A DNA stretch of 63,071 nt from Candidatus Blastococcus massiliensis AP3 (GTDB taxonomy: Bacteria > Actinomycetota > Actinomycetes > Mycobacteriales > Geodermatophilaceae), in assembly GCF_000582785.1 (NCBI RefSeq), contig NZ_HG931174.1, forward strand, positions 397,331 to 460,401. The letters are read 5' to 3'. Below are positions 27,171-36,776 of this stretch, in pieces. Made by a program: the position numbers and the translations under genes. The notes under the pieces are model-generated. The model worked only from the letters and a program-made list of their open reading frames with translations. It was not told the origin of the DNA and made no database searches. Position 1 is the stretch's first letter; each line of letters starts with the position of its first letter.

Positions 27171-29086
27171 GACTGCGCTCCTTCGAGGCCCAGCTGCGCG
27201 TGGACGGTGCGGAGCACGTCCAGGGCGTCGCATCCGGCGTACACGTACCCGTCGACCCCGTCGACGGCGAGGTCGGGCTTGCCGGCCAGCCACACCTGGG
27301 TGGCGCCGGCGTCCTTGAGCGCGGCAGCCAGGCCGGCCGCCGCCTCGGCGTAGTCCTTGTCCGTCCCGCAGATGCAGGCCACCGTCGTCCCGGCGTCGGC
27401 GACGCCCTCGGCTCCGTCCCCCGAGGGCGTGGCCAGCCCACCGGCCTGGAACAGGTTGCCCGCGAAGCTCGCGCGGGCGGTGTGCCGCGCGATCGGCCCG
27501 ATGGTCGCCAGGTAGACGGCGGGCCGCTCCCCCGCGGCGTCAGCGGCGTCGCGCAGCGCCTCGTACTCCTGCGCCGCACGGACCCGGGGCAGCCCCCCGC
27601 CGCGGTGCAGGTCCGCCGCGGGCTGCCGCTCGGGCAGCTTCTCGGCCAGGTTGGGGAACTCGCTGACGCCGGTGATGGCGTCGGCACGGGTGGCCAGCCG
27701 CTCCGCGCGGGCGTCCCAGGCGGTGGCGATGCGGTCGCGGACGAGACCGGAGTCCAGGGCCGCGGCGAGGCCACCGGCTCGTTCGATCTCGGTGAACCAC
27801 TCCCAGGCGGCGCGGGACAGCTCGTCGGTCAGCGACTCGACGTACCAGGACCCGCCGGCCGGGTCGAGGACGCGGGCGAGGTGCCCCTCCTCCACCAGCA
27901 GGCTCTGGGTGTTGCGGGCGATGCGCCGCGAGAAGGAGTCGGGCAGGCCGAGCGCGGCGTCGAAGGGCTGCACGGTGACGGCGTCGGCGCCGCCCACGCC
28001 GGCGGCGAAGCAGGCGACCGTGGTGCGCAGCATGTTCACCCAGGGGTCGCGCTTCGTCGTCATCACCGAGGAGGTGACGGCGTGCTGGCGCTGCGCACGG
28101 GCCTGCGGTGCGGCGCCGCTGACCTCGCCGACGCGGTCCCACAGCCGGCGGGCGGCCCGGAGCGCGGCGATGGTCGTGAACTGGTCGGCACTGGCGCTGT
28201 AGCGGAACTCGAGCTGGCCGAAGGCCTCGTCGACGGACAGGCCGGACTCCGTCAGCGCCCGCAGGTAGGCGACTCCGGAGGCGAGCGAACAGCCCAGCTC
28301 CTCGACCGCCGAGGCGCCGGCGTCGTGGAAGACCGTCGCGTCGACGACGACGCTGCGCAGGTCGGCGTGGGCGGCCGCGCGGCGGGCGACGTCGGCCAGG
28401 CCGCCGAGGTCCTGGGCCTGCCCGGAGGCGGCGTGCTCGCCCAGCGGGTCGAGGCCGAGCGAGCCCCCGGGAGCGAGGTCGTCGCGGCCCTCGACGAGGT
28501 CGAGGAACGCCGTCGCCGCCGATTCGCCGCCCTCGACGGAGACCGGCGCGAGGTCGAGGTAGACGTCGGAGAGCACGTCGCCGAGCCGGTCGGCGGGAAC
28601 GGCGCCCTCGCCGACGACGAGCCACAGCGAGGTGACGCCGTTCTCCAGGTCGGCGGCGATGGCCTCCTTCGTCGCGGCGACGTCCGGGTGCGCGTGCCGC
28701 TGGCGGACGTCCCAGCCGCCGGGCACGTCGCCGTCCGGGCCACCGGCGGCACCGGTCGCGCCGGCCCGCGCGCCGCGCACGAACGGGGGGAGGCCGGGGA
28801 CGCCGACCGCCGTCGGCAGGTCGGCGGCGTCCTCGGCGGTGTACAGCGGGGCGACGGTGACCCCGGGGGCGACCGGGCGGCGCAGGGCGTCCTCGACCGG
28901 CTCGGGGAGATCCTCGCGACCGGCCTTGCGCAGGACGCCGGCCACCAGGTCCCGCCACTCGTCGCGGGTGACCGCGGGGAACTCGGCGGCGAGCCCGAGG
29001 TCCGCGGGGACCTCGTGCTCGCTGGGCACCGTGGCGTCGGCCGACGCCGGGGCCGGACCGCTGCTGTGCTGGTCGGTGGAACTCAT
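27167..29086 (-). CDS. mutA: Methylmalonyl-CoA mutase, small (beta) subunit
   Basis: MutA, 639 residues, forms a heterodimer with MutB and has the same barrel fold ([39 protein letters not shown]) but a C-terminal domain without the DxHxxG cobalamin motif, so it is structural. The N-terminal 30 residues are acidic and low-complexity. The ATG start at 29086 overlaps the stop of the M20 amidohydrolase gene by 4 bp. Length is normal for actinobacterial MutA. Confidence 0.95.
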
Positions 29087-30375
29087 CCTCGGTGGGTCTC
29101 CTCGACAGGGGGTCTACCTGCAGTGTCTCCGGCCTCGTGCCGTCCCGTGCGGCCGGGTGGCGGTGCGGCCTGCGGGTGCAGCACCGCGGCGTCGGCCTCC
29201 AGCGCGTGCAGCGCCGTGCGGGCGAGGAGCAGCACCCCCAGCGGGATGGCCCGCTCGTCCACGTCGAACGTGCCCCGGTGCAGGTCGAGCGGGGCTCCCC
29301 CGCCGTGCGTGCCGAGCCGGGCGAGCGCGATCGGCAGCCGTTCGGCGAACCAGCCGAAGTCCTCTCCACCCATGCTCTGCGGCGACAGGACCACCTCGTC
29401 GCCGCCCACGGTCTCCAGCGCGGCGGCCCGGAGCAGCGCCACCGAGCGCGGGTCGTTGACCACCGGCGGCACCCCGCGGACGTAGTCGACCTCCACGGCA
29501 GCGCCGCTGGGGGCCGCGACCTTCGCGACCAGCGAGCGCAGCAGCTCCTCCGCGCCCTGCCACGCGTCGCGGTCCAGCACCCGGACGGTCCCACGCAGAG
29601 TGCCGCGTTGCGGGATGGCGTTGGCTGCCACGCCCGCGTCCACGGAGCCCCACACCAGCGACATCCCGGCGCGCGGGTCCACCTGGCGCGACAGCAGTCC
29701 GGGCAGCTCGGTGATGAGCCGGCCCAGCGCGTCGACGAGGTCGACGGTGAGGTGCGGGCGGGCGGTGTGCCCGCCCGGGCCGGTGAGCGTGACGTCCAGG
29801 CGGTCGCAGGCGGCGGTGATGGCTCCGGTGCGCAGGCCGATGCGCCCGACGGGCACCGACGGGTCGCAGTGCAGGGCGAAGGCCCGCGAGGCGCCGTCGA
29901 GCACGCCCGCGGAGACCACCTCGGTCGCGCCGCCGGGCAGCGTCTCCTCCGCCGGCTGGAAGATGCAGCGCACCCGCCCGGGCAGGCCGTCGAGCGTGGC
30001 CAGCGCGAGGGCGACGCCGAGGACCACCGTGGTGTGCACGTCGTGACCGCAGGCGTGGCACAGGCCCTGGCGGGTCGAGGCGTAGGGCACGTCCTTGAGG
30101 TCGGCCAGCGGCAGGGCGTCGATGTCACCGCGCAGGACGACGGTCGGCCCCGGGCCCTCCCCCACCTCCACGACCAGCCCGGTGCCGGTGGGCAGCCGCC
30201 TCGGGGACAGGCCGGCTTCGCGGAGCCGCTGCTCGAGGTAGGCCGTCGTCTCGAACTCGGCGTAGGCCAGCTCGGGGTGGGCGTGGAGGTGCCGCCGCAC
30301 CGCGACCAGCTGCGCGGTGTGCGCCTGCACCCAGTCCTCGACCGCGGCACCGAGCTTCTCGACGACGGGGGTCAC
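29083..30375 (-). CDS. M20 family metallo-amidohydrolase
   Basis: A 430-residue M20D-type peptidase/amidohydrolase. Metal ligands are visible in CHACGHDVHTT, PAEETLPGGA and near the C-terminus in MGGEDFGWF. Relatives hydrolyse N-acyl amino acids, hippurate or indole-conjugates; the substrate here cannot be told. GTG 30375 overlaps the glutamate-cysteine-ligase-like stop (GTGA) and the gene ends in the mutA start (ATGA). A longer open frame upstream is a shadow of the ligase gene. Its coupling between a carboxylate-amine ligase and mutA is unexpected. Confidence 0.9.
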   Translation of the reverse strand: MTPVVEKLGAAVEDWVQAHTAQLVAVRRHLHAHPELAYAEFETTAYLEQRLREAGLSPRRLPTGTGLVVEVGEGPGPTVVLRGDIDALPLADLKDVPYASTRQGLCHACGHDVHTTVVLGVALALATLDGLPGRVRCIFQPAEETLPGGATEVVSAGVLDGASRAFALHCDPSVPVGRIGLRTGAITAACDRLDVTLTGPGGHTARPHLTVDLVDALGRLITELPGLLSRQVDPRAGMSLVWGSVDAGVAANAIPQRGTLRGTVRVLDRDAWQGAEELLRSLVAKVAAPSGAAVEVDYVRGVPPVVNDPRSVALLRAAALETVGGDEVVLSPQSMGGEDFGWFAERLPIALARLGTHGGGAPLDLHRGTFDVDERAIPLGVLLLARTALHALEADAAVLHPQAAPPPGRTGRHEAGDTAGRPPVEETHRG

Positions 30376-31577
30376 GCGGCGTGCCCTCCGGCGCAGTCGC
30401 CGGGGCCGGGCACGGGCTCGGTCGGCCGCCCCACCGGGCCGGTGGCGGGGAGACCGTCCCGGAGCTCGGCGAGCAGGCTGTCCACGACCGGCTTCAGGTC
30501 GCCGTCGTGCGCGGCCGCGACCGCCCGCTGCCGCTGGTAGGAGGCGCCGACCTCGAGCACCCGGAGCACGTCCTCGAGCTCGGCCTCGCAGCCCAGCCGC
30601 TTCGCGGTCGGCCGCAGCTCCTCGACCAGCTCGAGGATCGCCTGCCGCACCGGCTGCACCGTGCCCTTCTCGTCGACGACGATGTCCGCGTCCAGGCCGT
30701 ACCGGGCCGCCCGCCACTTGTTCTCCCGCAGCACCCAGGACGCCGGCGTCGGCAACGTGTAACCGCGGTCGAGCTGGTGGTCGAACTGCTCGACCAGGCA
30801 CTGGGCGAGAGCGGCCACGGCACCGATCTCGTCGAGGGTGGGCAGGCCGTCGCAGATGCGCAGCTCGACGGTGCCGAACTCGGGGTGCGGCCGGACGTCC
30901 CACCACACCTCGCGGACGCTCTCGATGGCGTTCGTGGAGATGAGCGTCTCCATGTACCCCTCGAACTCGTCCCAGCCCGCCAGCTGGTAGGGCAGCCCGG
31001 CCGTCGGCATGCCCTCGAAGATCTTGGTGCGCGACGAAGCGAGCCCGGTGTCGCAGCCGACCCAGTACGGGGAGGACGACGACAGGGCCAGGAAGTGCGG
31101 GATGTACTGGCACAGCGCGTTGACGATCGGGATCGCCTTCTCCGGCGACCGCACGCCGACGTGGACGTGCACGCCGAAGATCTGCAACCGGCGGGCCATC
31201 CACTGCATCCGCTCGACCAGCTGGAGATACCGCTCCTTGGGCGAGATGAGCTGCGTCTGCCAGTCGGTGAACGGGTGCGTGCCCGCGCACATCAGCCCCA
31301 GGCCGCGCTGCCCGGCGGCCGCGGCCACCTCCGCCAGGGTGCCGGCGAGGTCGGCCTTGGCCTCCGCGACGGTCGTGCAGATACCGGTGATGATCTCGAT
31401 GGTCGACTGCAGCAGCTCGTGCTTGGCCTTCGGATGCTCCTCGGCGCCGCCGGGCCGCAGCTGCTCGAGGATCTCGATGGCGCCCGGCGACAGCTCTCCG
31501 GTGGCGAGGTCGACCAGCTGCAGCTCCCACTCCACGCCCAGGCTGGCCCGCTCGGACGAGCAGAAGGGGATCTCCAC
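30372..31577 (-). CDS. Carboxylate-amine ligase, glutamate-cysteine ligase type 2 (YbdK family)
   Basis: A 401-residue GCS2 family enzyme. Typical segments are SLGVEWELQLVD at the N-terminus, HELLQSTIEIITGIC, GTHPFTDW, GVHVHVGV and VELRICDGLPT. YbdK-type proteins have weak glutamate-cysteine ligase activity in vitro; the true product here is not certain. It is the first gene of the operon leading to mutAB. GTG 31577 lies 7 nt from TAGACT, so the mRNA may be leaderless. Confidence 0.88.
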   Translation of the reverse strand: MEIPFCSSERASLGVEWELQLVDLATGELSPGAIEILEQLRPGGAEEHPKAKHELLQSTIEIITGICTTVAEAKADLAGTLAEVAAAAGQRGLGLMCAGTHPFTDWQTQLISPKERYLQLVERMQWMARRLQIFGVHVHVGVRSPEKAIPIVNALCQYIPHFLALSSSSPYWVGCDTGLASSRTKIFEGMPTAGLPYQLAGWDEFEGYMETLISTNAIESVREVWWDVRPHPEFGTVELRICDGLPTLDEIGAVAALAQCLVEQFDHQLDRGYTLPTPASWVLRENKWRAARYGLDADIVVDEKGTVQPVRQAILELVEELRPTAKRLGCEAELEDVLRVLEVGASYQRQRAVAAAHDGDLKPVVDSLLAELRDGLPATGPVGRPTEPVPGPGDCAGGHAA

Positions 31578-31584
31578 TTCGGGA

Positions 31585-31590
31585 AGTCTA
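31585..31590 (-). promoter_or_regulatory. Putative leaderless -10 box of the gcs2-mutAB operon
   Basis: TAGACT on the minus strand with a 7-nt spacer to GTG 31577 and no Shine-Dalgarno sequence. Because all downstream genes overlap, this may drive the whole five-gene operon. Confidence 0.5.
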
Positions 31591-31664
31591 GGGACGACCG
31601 GCGACGCCCACGCGGCGAGCGGCCACGATCACCCGTGCGATGGACGGCACGCCGGACGGACGCG

Positions 31665-33185
31665 TCACCGGTCCGCCGGCGCCGCGACCGACGCCTCGGG
31701 CGCGGCGCTCCGGCCGGACTCGCGGGAGGGCGCCGCGGGCACCCAGGCGGAGCGCGGGAGGCGGGCGCGGACCAGGTCGACGGCCTTGCGCCCGAAGACG
31801 TCCTCGTGCACGTCGATGCCGCAGAGGTTGCGGCCGATGACGAACACCCCCTCGCCGGTCATGGCCGGTACCGCCGCCTCCACCTCGTCCCAGCCGATCA
31901 CGTGGCCGTCGCCGTCGGCGTCGGCGTGCGCGAGGAAGTCGTCACCGACCACGAGACGCATGCGCGCGCCCCTGTTCAGGGCGCGGGCCAGCAACGGAGG
32001 CCGGAAGGTGGTGCCGGTCTTCGGCAGGTAGGGGACGAGGTTGCAGAGGTACCGGCGCTGGATGCCTCCGCCGAGCGCCCCCGGGTTCACGCCCTCGGGG
32101 ACCAGGAGGACCGCCGTGGCCACGGTGCGGCGCAGCGCCTCGGCCACCTGCTGCGGGGTGAGCTCGCGCCAGACCGCCAGGCCGTCGGCGCCGGACCGGT
32201 ACGGCAGGTCGAACAGGTGGCAGTAGGCGGCCTTCGACAGCTCGCCCAGGACCGTCTCGTCCCCCTTGTCCATGTCCTCGGCGTAGCCGTCCACGACGTG
32301 CTGGAGCTCGGTGGCCGAGGGGCCGTCTCCGGCGAGGTCCAGGTACTGCTCCCAGAGCAGCCGGGCCACGGACGCCTCCTCGCCGTCCCGGGCGTCCACC
32401 AGGACGGCGACCTCCCGTTCGCCCGGTGCGACGTCGGCGATCTCCATGTCGGCGTGGTAGCTCAGCCCCCGCTCGTGACGGGCGACGTCGCGTACGCGCT
32501 GCACGAGGGCGTCGATCCCGGCGCCGACAGCGGCGTCGAGCTGGTCGCCGGCGGAGATCAGCAGGCCCACACCGAGAGCCGGGCCCCCCATCCAGACCGG
32601 ACCCCGCTCGATCCGCCGGACGGGCGCCGGGCGCTGCGGGCGCGGCCCGTCGGGCAGTGGCAGCCGGAGGTCCGCGGAGACCTCCCCGTGCCACATCAGG
32701 GCGGCGTTGCTGCGCACGAACCAGCGCCTGGCGTGCTCGCGGACGACCTCGCCGGTCAGCCCGACCGGCACCCCACCGCCGGCCAGGGCGATGCCCGGTC
32801 CGGTCAGCCGGAACCGGGCGGCCCACAGGGCGGCGGCCGTGGGGTGGGCGCCGGGGCAGTTCTCGGCCTCCAGTACGCCGATCTCCTGCTCGATGCGGTG
32901 CACCGGCAGGTCGGCGAGAGCGGCGCAGATGCCGGCGAGGAAGGCGACGACCGCCTGCGGCCGTCCGGTGGCGTGGAAGACCGTCATCTCCGTGTCCACC
33001 ATGGCGTTGCACTCGAGGTGCGACTTGGGCAGCGAGCCCATGACCAGGTGTTCGACCAGGTGGGTCACGCCGAGGATCCCGTAGGTCTCGTCGCGGACAC
33101 CCACCCCGAAGGTCAGGGCGGCGGTCACCCGCTCGGGGCCGGGGGCCGTGAACACGGGGACGCCGTCGATCTCGATGCGCTGCAC
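31665..33185 (-). CDS. M16-like (pitrilysin/insulinase family) zinc peptidase
   Basis: A 506-residue protein with the inverted zinc motif HLVEH at residues 42-46 in [11 protein letters not shown], followed about 55-60 residues later by a Glu-rich helix ([11 protein letters not shown]) that should supply the third ligand. The second half resembles the inactive M16 half. A C-terminal segment with an Ala/Arg-rich tail is extra. Length is near the single-chain M16B proteins. There is no signal peptide, so it is likely cytoplasmic. The GTG start at 33185 is preceded by CAGCAT at 6 nt spacing. Substrate unknown. Confidence 0.8.
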   Translation of the reverse strand: MQRIEIDGVPVFTAPGPERVTAALTFGVGVRDETYGILGVTHLVEHLVMGSLPKSHLECNAMVDTEMTVFHATGRPQAVVAFLAGICAALADLPVHRIEQEIGVLEAENCPGAHPTAAALWAARFRLTGPGIALAGGGVPVGLTGEVVREHARRWFVRSNAALMWHGEVSADLRLPLPDGPRPQRPAPVRRIERGPVWMGGPALGVGLLISAGDQLDAAVGAGIDALVQRVRDVARHERGLSYHADMEIADVAPGEREVAVLVDARDGEEASVARLLWEQYLDLAGDGPSATELQHVVDGYAEDMDKGDETVLGELSKAAYCHLFDLPYRSGADGLAVWRELTPQQVAEALRRTVATAVLLVPEGVNPGALGGGIQRRYLCNLVPYLPKTGTTFRPPLLARALNRGARMRLVVGDDFLAHADADGDGHVIGWDEVEAAVPAMTGEGVFVIGRNLCGIDVHEDVFGRKAVDLVRARLPRSAWVPAAPSRESGRSAAPEASVAAPADR

Positions 33186-33191
33186 GGCGAC

Positions 33192-33197
33192 ATGCTG
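33192..33197 (-). promoter_or_regulatory. Putative leaderless -10 box of the M16 peptidase gene
   Basis: CAGCAT (minus strand) separated from GTG 33185 by 6 nt, without a ribosome binding site. It lies at one end of the 233-bp divergent region 33186-33418. Confidence 0.35.
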
Positions 33198-33394
33198 GTG
33201 ACCGGGGCCGCCCCGCCGACGCCGACACGCGGCGGATCCGGGAGCCGAGGGGCGACTGGGACGGGAGTGCCGCGGCGGAGGTCCGCCGGGGCGAGTGCCC
33301 TGCCCCCGCCCGGTGCCGCGCCCGCACGCGGCCCATCTGGAAGGATCCGGCCGGTGGCGAGGTCGGCTCGTCCCGTCACGGCATCGCCGCCCCC

Positions 33395-33406
33395 GGTAGC
33401 GCTACC
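33395..33406. promoter_or_regulatory. LacI-type palindrome in front of the nucleoside phosphorylase operon
   Basis: GGTAGCGCTACC is a perfect 12-bp palindrome with a central GCGC, as in many LacI-family operators. It sits directly before the ribosome binding site AAGGAG of the gene starting at 33419, an ideal place for repression. No LacI-type regulator gene is in the window. Confidence 0.5.
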
Positions 33407-33418
33407 AAGGAGCACTGC

Positions 33419-34228
33419 GTGAGCCAGCCCCCCGGGACCGACGCCCAGTCCACCGCCGCGCTCGCGGCCGACGACCTCACGACCGCCCTCGGCGGGAAGC
33501 ACGACGTCGCCGTCGTCATGGGCTCCGGCTGGGCGCCGGCGGCCGACGCCTTCGGCCCGGCCGACTACAGCGTGGCCATCGGCGAGCTGCCGGGATTCAC
33601 CGCGCCCACCGCGGTGGGCCAGGGCGGCGAGGTCCGATCGGTCCGGGTCGGCGGCCGCAAGGTGCTGCTCTTCCTGGGACGGACGCACCTCTACGAGGGC
33701 CGCGGCATCGAGCCCGTGGTGCACGGCGTCCGTACCGCGGCGGTGGCCGGGGTGCGGACCGTCGTCCTCACCAACGCCGCGGGCGGGCTGGCGCCCGAGC
33801 ACCGTGTCGGTCAACCCGTCGTCATCGCCGACCACCTCAACCTGACCGCGCGCTCACCGCTGGTGGGCGCGGACTTCGTCGACCTGACCGACCTCTACTC
33901 CGCCCGCCTCCGGGCGCTGGCCCGGGAGATCGATCCCACGCTCGTCGAGGGCGTCTACGCCGCGCTGCCCGGCCCCCACTTCGAGACGCCGGCGGAGATC
34001 CGGATGCTGCGGACGATGGGTGCCGACCTCGTGGGCATGTCGACGGCTCTGGAGGCCATCGCCGCTCGCGCGGCCGGCCTGGAGGTGTTCGGCATGTCGC
34101 TGGTCAGCAACGCCGCGGCGGGCGTGACCGGGGACAAGCTCGACGCGGCCGAGGTGATCGCGGCCGGCAACGCCGCGGCAGGGGCGCTGGGGACGTTCCT
34201 GGTGACGTTCGTCGGACAGCTCCCGTGA
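33419..34228 (+). CDS. Purine-nucleoside phosphorylase
   Basis: A 269-residue trimeric-type PNP that cleaves inosine/guanosine with phosphate to base and ribose-1-phosphate. Diagnostic stretches are [12 protein letters not shown] (phosphate loop), [39 protein letters not shown] and [13 protein letters not shown] with the catalytic Asn in [14 protein letters not shown] 33419 has AAGGAG 9 nt upstream. Its stop overlaps the next gene in GTGA. Other nucleoside genes (upp, cdd) are elsewhere in the window. Confidence 0.95.
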   Translation: MSQPPGTDAQSTAALAADDLTTALGGKHDVAVVMGSGWAPAADAFGPADYSVAIGELPGFTAPTAVGQGGEVRSVRVGGRKVLLFLGRTHLYEGRGIEPVVHGVRTAAVAGVRTVVLTNAAGGLAPEHRVGQPVVIADHLNLTARSPLVGADFVDLTDLYSARLRALAREIDPTLVEGVYAALPGPHFETPAEIRMLRTMGADLVGMSTALEAIAARAAGLEVFGMSLVSNAAAGVTGDKLDAAEVIAAGNAAAGALGTFLVTFVGQLP

Positions 34229-35049
34229 CCGGGCCGGTCCTGGTGACCGGCGCCGCGGGGCTGATCGGCATAGTCCTGCGCGGCGGACTCCCGGAGCGCG
34301 GCTGGGTCGTGCGCGGACTGGACGTCGTCCCGGTGACCGACCCGCGTCCCGGCGAGGAGCACGTCGTCGGCGACGCCACGGACCTCGCGGTGGTGGAGGC
34401 TGCCGCGCGGGGAGCGGCCGCCGTCGTGCACCTGGCCGCCATCGCCACGGAGTCCACCTGGCCGGCGATCGCGCACGTCAACATCGACAGCACGTACTGC
34501 GCGCTGGAGGCCGCCCGGCGGGCAGGCGTCGGCCGGGTGGTGCTGGCCAGCAGCAACCACGCCACCGGGTACACCCCACGCCCCGGGGGCGGACTGCTGC
34601 GCGAGGAGGACGCCCCGCCGCGGCCCGACACCTACTACGGCGTCTCGAAGGTGACGATGGAGGCACTGGGCTCCCTCTACGCCGACCGCTACGGGCTGGA
34701 CGTCGTCTGCCTGCGCATCGGGAGCGCCTTCCCCCGGCCGACGACGACGCGGCAGCTGTCCACCTGGCTCTCGCCCGGCGACACGGTGCGCCTCGTCGAC
34801 GCCGCGCTGACCGCCCCCTCCCCCGGCTTCCGGATCGTCTGGGGTGTCTCCGCCAACACCCGCACCTGGTGGGACCTCACCGCTGCCCGCGCGCTGGGCT
34901 ACGAACCGGCCGACGACGCCGAGGTGTATGCCGGCGACCTGATCGCCGTGCACGGCGAGCCGGACCTGGCCGACCCCGTGCACGCCCGCGTGGGGGGCGA
35001 GTACGCCACGCCGGCCTTCGACGCGGACCGCGTCGGGGGTACCGCGTGA
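34225..35049 (+). CDS. NAD(P)-dependent SDR, uronate dehydrogenase-like
   Basis: A 274-residue extended short-chain dehydrogenase with the dinucleotide loop TGAAGLIG at the start and the YxxxK pair in [23 protein letters not shown] and [14 protein letters not shown] are close to the pattern of uronate dehydrogenases, which oxidise glucuronate/galacturonate to the lactone. A generic sugar-nucleotide epimerase/dehydratase is the alternative. The GTG start at 34225 overlaps the phosphorylase stop and the gene ends in another GTGA overlap with the phosphohexomutase gene, so all three are coupled. Confidence 0.8.
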   Translation: MTGPVLVTGAAGLIGIVLRGGLPERGWVVRGLDVVPVTDPRPGEEHVVGDATDLAVVEAAARGAAAVVHLAAIATESTWPAIAHVNIDSTYCALEAARRAGVGRVVLASSNHATGYTPRPGGGLLREEDAPPRPDTYYGVSKVTMEALGSLYADRYGLDVVCLRIGSAFPRPTTTRQLSTWLSPGDTVRLVDAALTAPSPGFRIVWGVSANTRTWWDLTAARALGYEPADDAEVYAGDLIAVHGEPDLADPVHARVGGEYATPAFDADRVGGTA

Positions 35050-36665
35050 CGCCCTCCGCCGAGGCGCGGGACTGGGCGGCCGCGGATCCGCACGCCGGTG
35101 ACCGCGCCGAGATCGAGGCGCTGATCGACGCCGGCGACGACGCCGAGCTCGCCCGCCGCTTCACCGGCCCGCTGACCTTCGGGACGGCGGGACTGCGCGG
35201 ACCGCTGCGCGCCGGCCCGGCAGGGATGAACGCCGCCGTCGTGACCCGCGCGGCGGCCGGGCTGGGGTCCTGGCTCACCGCGTCCGGTTCGGCCGGTGGC
35301 GGCGTCGTCATCGGGTTCGACGCGCGGCGCCGGTCGGAGGAGTTCGCGCGGATCTCCGCGCAGGTGCTGGCGGGGGCCGGCTTCGCGGTTCAGGTGCTTC
35401 CCCGGCCGCTGCCCACGCCGGTGCTCGCCTTCGCGGTTCCGCACCTGGGGTGCGTGGCGGGCGTGGTGGTGACCGCCAGCCACAACCCGCCCGAGGACAA
35501 CGGCTACAAGGTCTACCTCGGCGACGGGGCGCAGCTGGTGCCGCCGGTCGACCGGGAGATCGAGGCCGCCATCGCCGCGGTAGGCCCGGCGCGCGAGGTG
35601 CCGCTGTCCGACGACTGGGTCACCCTCGGCGACGACGTCGAGGCGGACTACGTCGCGGCCGTCGTGACCGCACTCGAGCCGGACCGGGTGGCCTCGCGAA
35701 ATTCGCTGACCGTGGCCTACACCGCCCTGCACGGCGTGGGGGCCGGGACGACGCGGGCCGTGTTCGCCGCCGCGGGGCTGGCCGAACCGGTGAGCGTGGC
35801 CGAGCAGGACGAGCCGGACCCGACGTTCCGCACCGTGGCCTTCCCCAACCCCGAAGAGCCCGGGGCGACGGATCTGCTGGCCGCGCTCGCCGACCGGATC
35901 CGGGCGGACGTCGCCATCGCGCAGGACCCCGACGCCGACCGGTGCGCCGTGGTCTGCGGCGGACGGCAGCTGACCGGCGACGAGGTCGGGGCGCTGCTGG
36001 CCGACTGGCTGCTGCGCCGCGGGGTGCGGGGCACGTACGCGTCGTCGCTGGTCAGTGGCTCGCTGATGCACGTGGTCGCGGGCGCCGCCGGGCAGCCGAC
36101 CGAGGAGACGCCCACCGGGTTCAAGTGGATCGTGCGGGCGGGTTCGCCTGCCGCGCCGCTGGTCTACGGGTACGAGGAGGCGCTCGGTTACGCCGTGGCG
36201 CCGTCGGTCGTCCGGGACAAGGACGGGATCTCGGCGGCGCTGGCAGTGGCCCTGCTCGCCGCGGAGCTGAAGGCGACGGGTCGGACGCTGCTCGACCGGC
36301 TCGACGACCTGGCCCGCGACCATGCCTTGTTCGTGACCGGTCAGCTGTCGGTGCGGGTCGAGGACCCGGACGTGATCCCAGCCGCGATGGCGCGCATCCG
36401 GTCGGCGCCGCCTGCGTCGCTGCTGGGGCGTCCTGTCGTCTTCGCCGACCTCGTGGACGAGACGCCGTCGGTCGACGCCGTGCGCCTGCTGGGCGACGGG
36501 ATGCGGGTGATCGTCCGGCCGAGCGGCACCGAGCCGAAGCTCAAGGCCTACCTGGAGACGGTGGTGCCCGTGCACGAGGACGCGGGACTGATCGCCGCGC
36601 GCGGGCGCGGCGAGGACGAGCTGGACCAGTTGCGCGCGGAGCTGTCGGCGGCCCTCGGGCTGTAG
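35046..36665 (+). CDS. Phospho-sugar mutase (phosphoglucomutase/phosphomannomutase family)
   Basis: A 539-residue alpha-D-phosphohexomutase. The catalytic phosphoserine loop is TASHNPPEDNGYKVY, the metal-binding loop is DPDADRC, the sugar-binding loop is GYEEALGYAV, and the phosphate-binding loop is RPSGTEPKLKAYLE. Length and N-terminal FGTAGLRGPL match the PgcA/Pgm2-like subgroup, some of which act on ribose- or deoxyribose-1-phosphate. That would fit being coupled to a nucleoside phosphorylase, which releases ribose-1-phosphate. The GTG start at 35046 overlaps the previous stop. Confidence 0.92.
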   Translation: MTPSAEARDWAAADPHAGDRAEIEALIDAGDDAELARRFTGPLTFGTAGLRGPLRAGPAGMNAAVVTRAAAGLGSWLTASGSAGGGVVIGFDARRRSEEFARISAQVLAGAGFAVQVLPRPLPTPVLAFAVPHLGCVAGVVVTASHNPPEDNGYKVYLGDGAQLVPPVDREIEAAIAAVGPAREVPLSDDWVTLGDDVEADYVAAVVTALEPDRVASRNSLTVAYTALHGVGAGTTRAVFAAAGLAEPVSVAEQDEPDPTFRTVAFPNPEEPGATDLLAALADRIRADVAIAQDPDADRCAVVCGGRQLTGDEVGALLADWLLRRGVRGTYASSLVSGSLMHVVAGAAGQPTEETPTGFKWIVRAGSPAAPLVYGYEEALGYAVAPSVVRDKDGISAALAVALLAAELKATGRTLLDRLDDLARDHALFVTGQLSVRVEDPDVIPAAMARIRSAPPASLLGRPVVFADLVDETPSVDAVRLLGDGMRVIVRPSGTEPKLKAYLETVVPVHEDAGLIAARGRGEDELDQLRAELSAALGL

Positions 36666-36704
36666 GGACGGACCGATCCTTCCTCGGAAGTGCCCGGGGG
36701 TCCC

Positions 36705-36745
36705 GGCTGTCACTGTGACCGCAGGGCTGCCCTTGCGTGACAGCC
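36705..36745. repeat. 9-bp inverted repeat between phosphohexomutase and acyltransferase genes
   Basis: GGCTGTCAC at 36705-36713 and GTGACAGCC at 36737-36745 are perfect complements 23 nt apart; GTCACTGTGAC in between is a smaller palindrome. It could end the preceding transcript or be a binding site for the following gene, whose start is 31 nt downstream. Confidence 0.45.
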
Positions 36746-36764
36746 CGAGCGCTATGTCACCTGC

Positions 36765-36770
36765 CATGCT
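36765..36770 (+). promoter_or_regulatory. Possible leaderless -10 box of the frameshifted acyltransferase gene
   Basis: CATGCT sits 6 nt before GTG 36777, the same spacing as other leaderless candidates here. It departs from TANNNT at the first base, so support is weak. Confidence 0.25.
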
Positions 36771-36776
36771 CGCTGG

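Noticed and set aside
29087-31664. Cobalamin riboswitch for the mutAB operon
   Set aside because: mutA overlaps the gene before it, and the 87-bp gap upstream of gcs2 is too short and lacks B12-box-like sequence.
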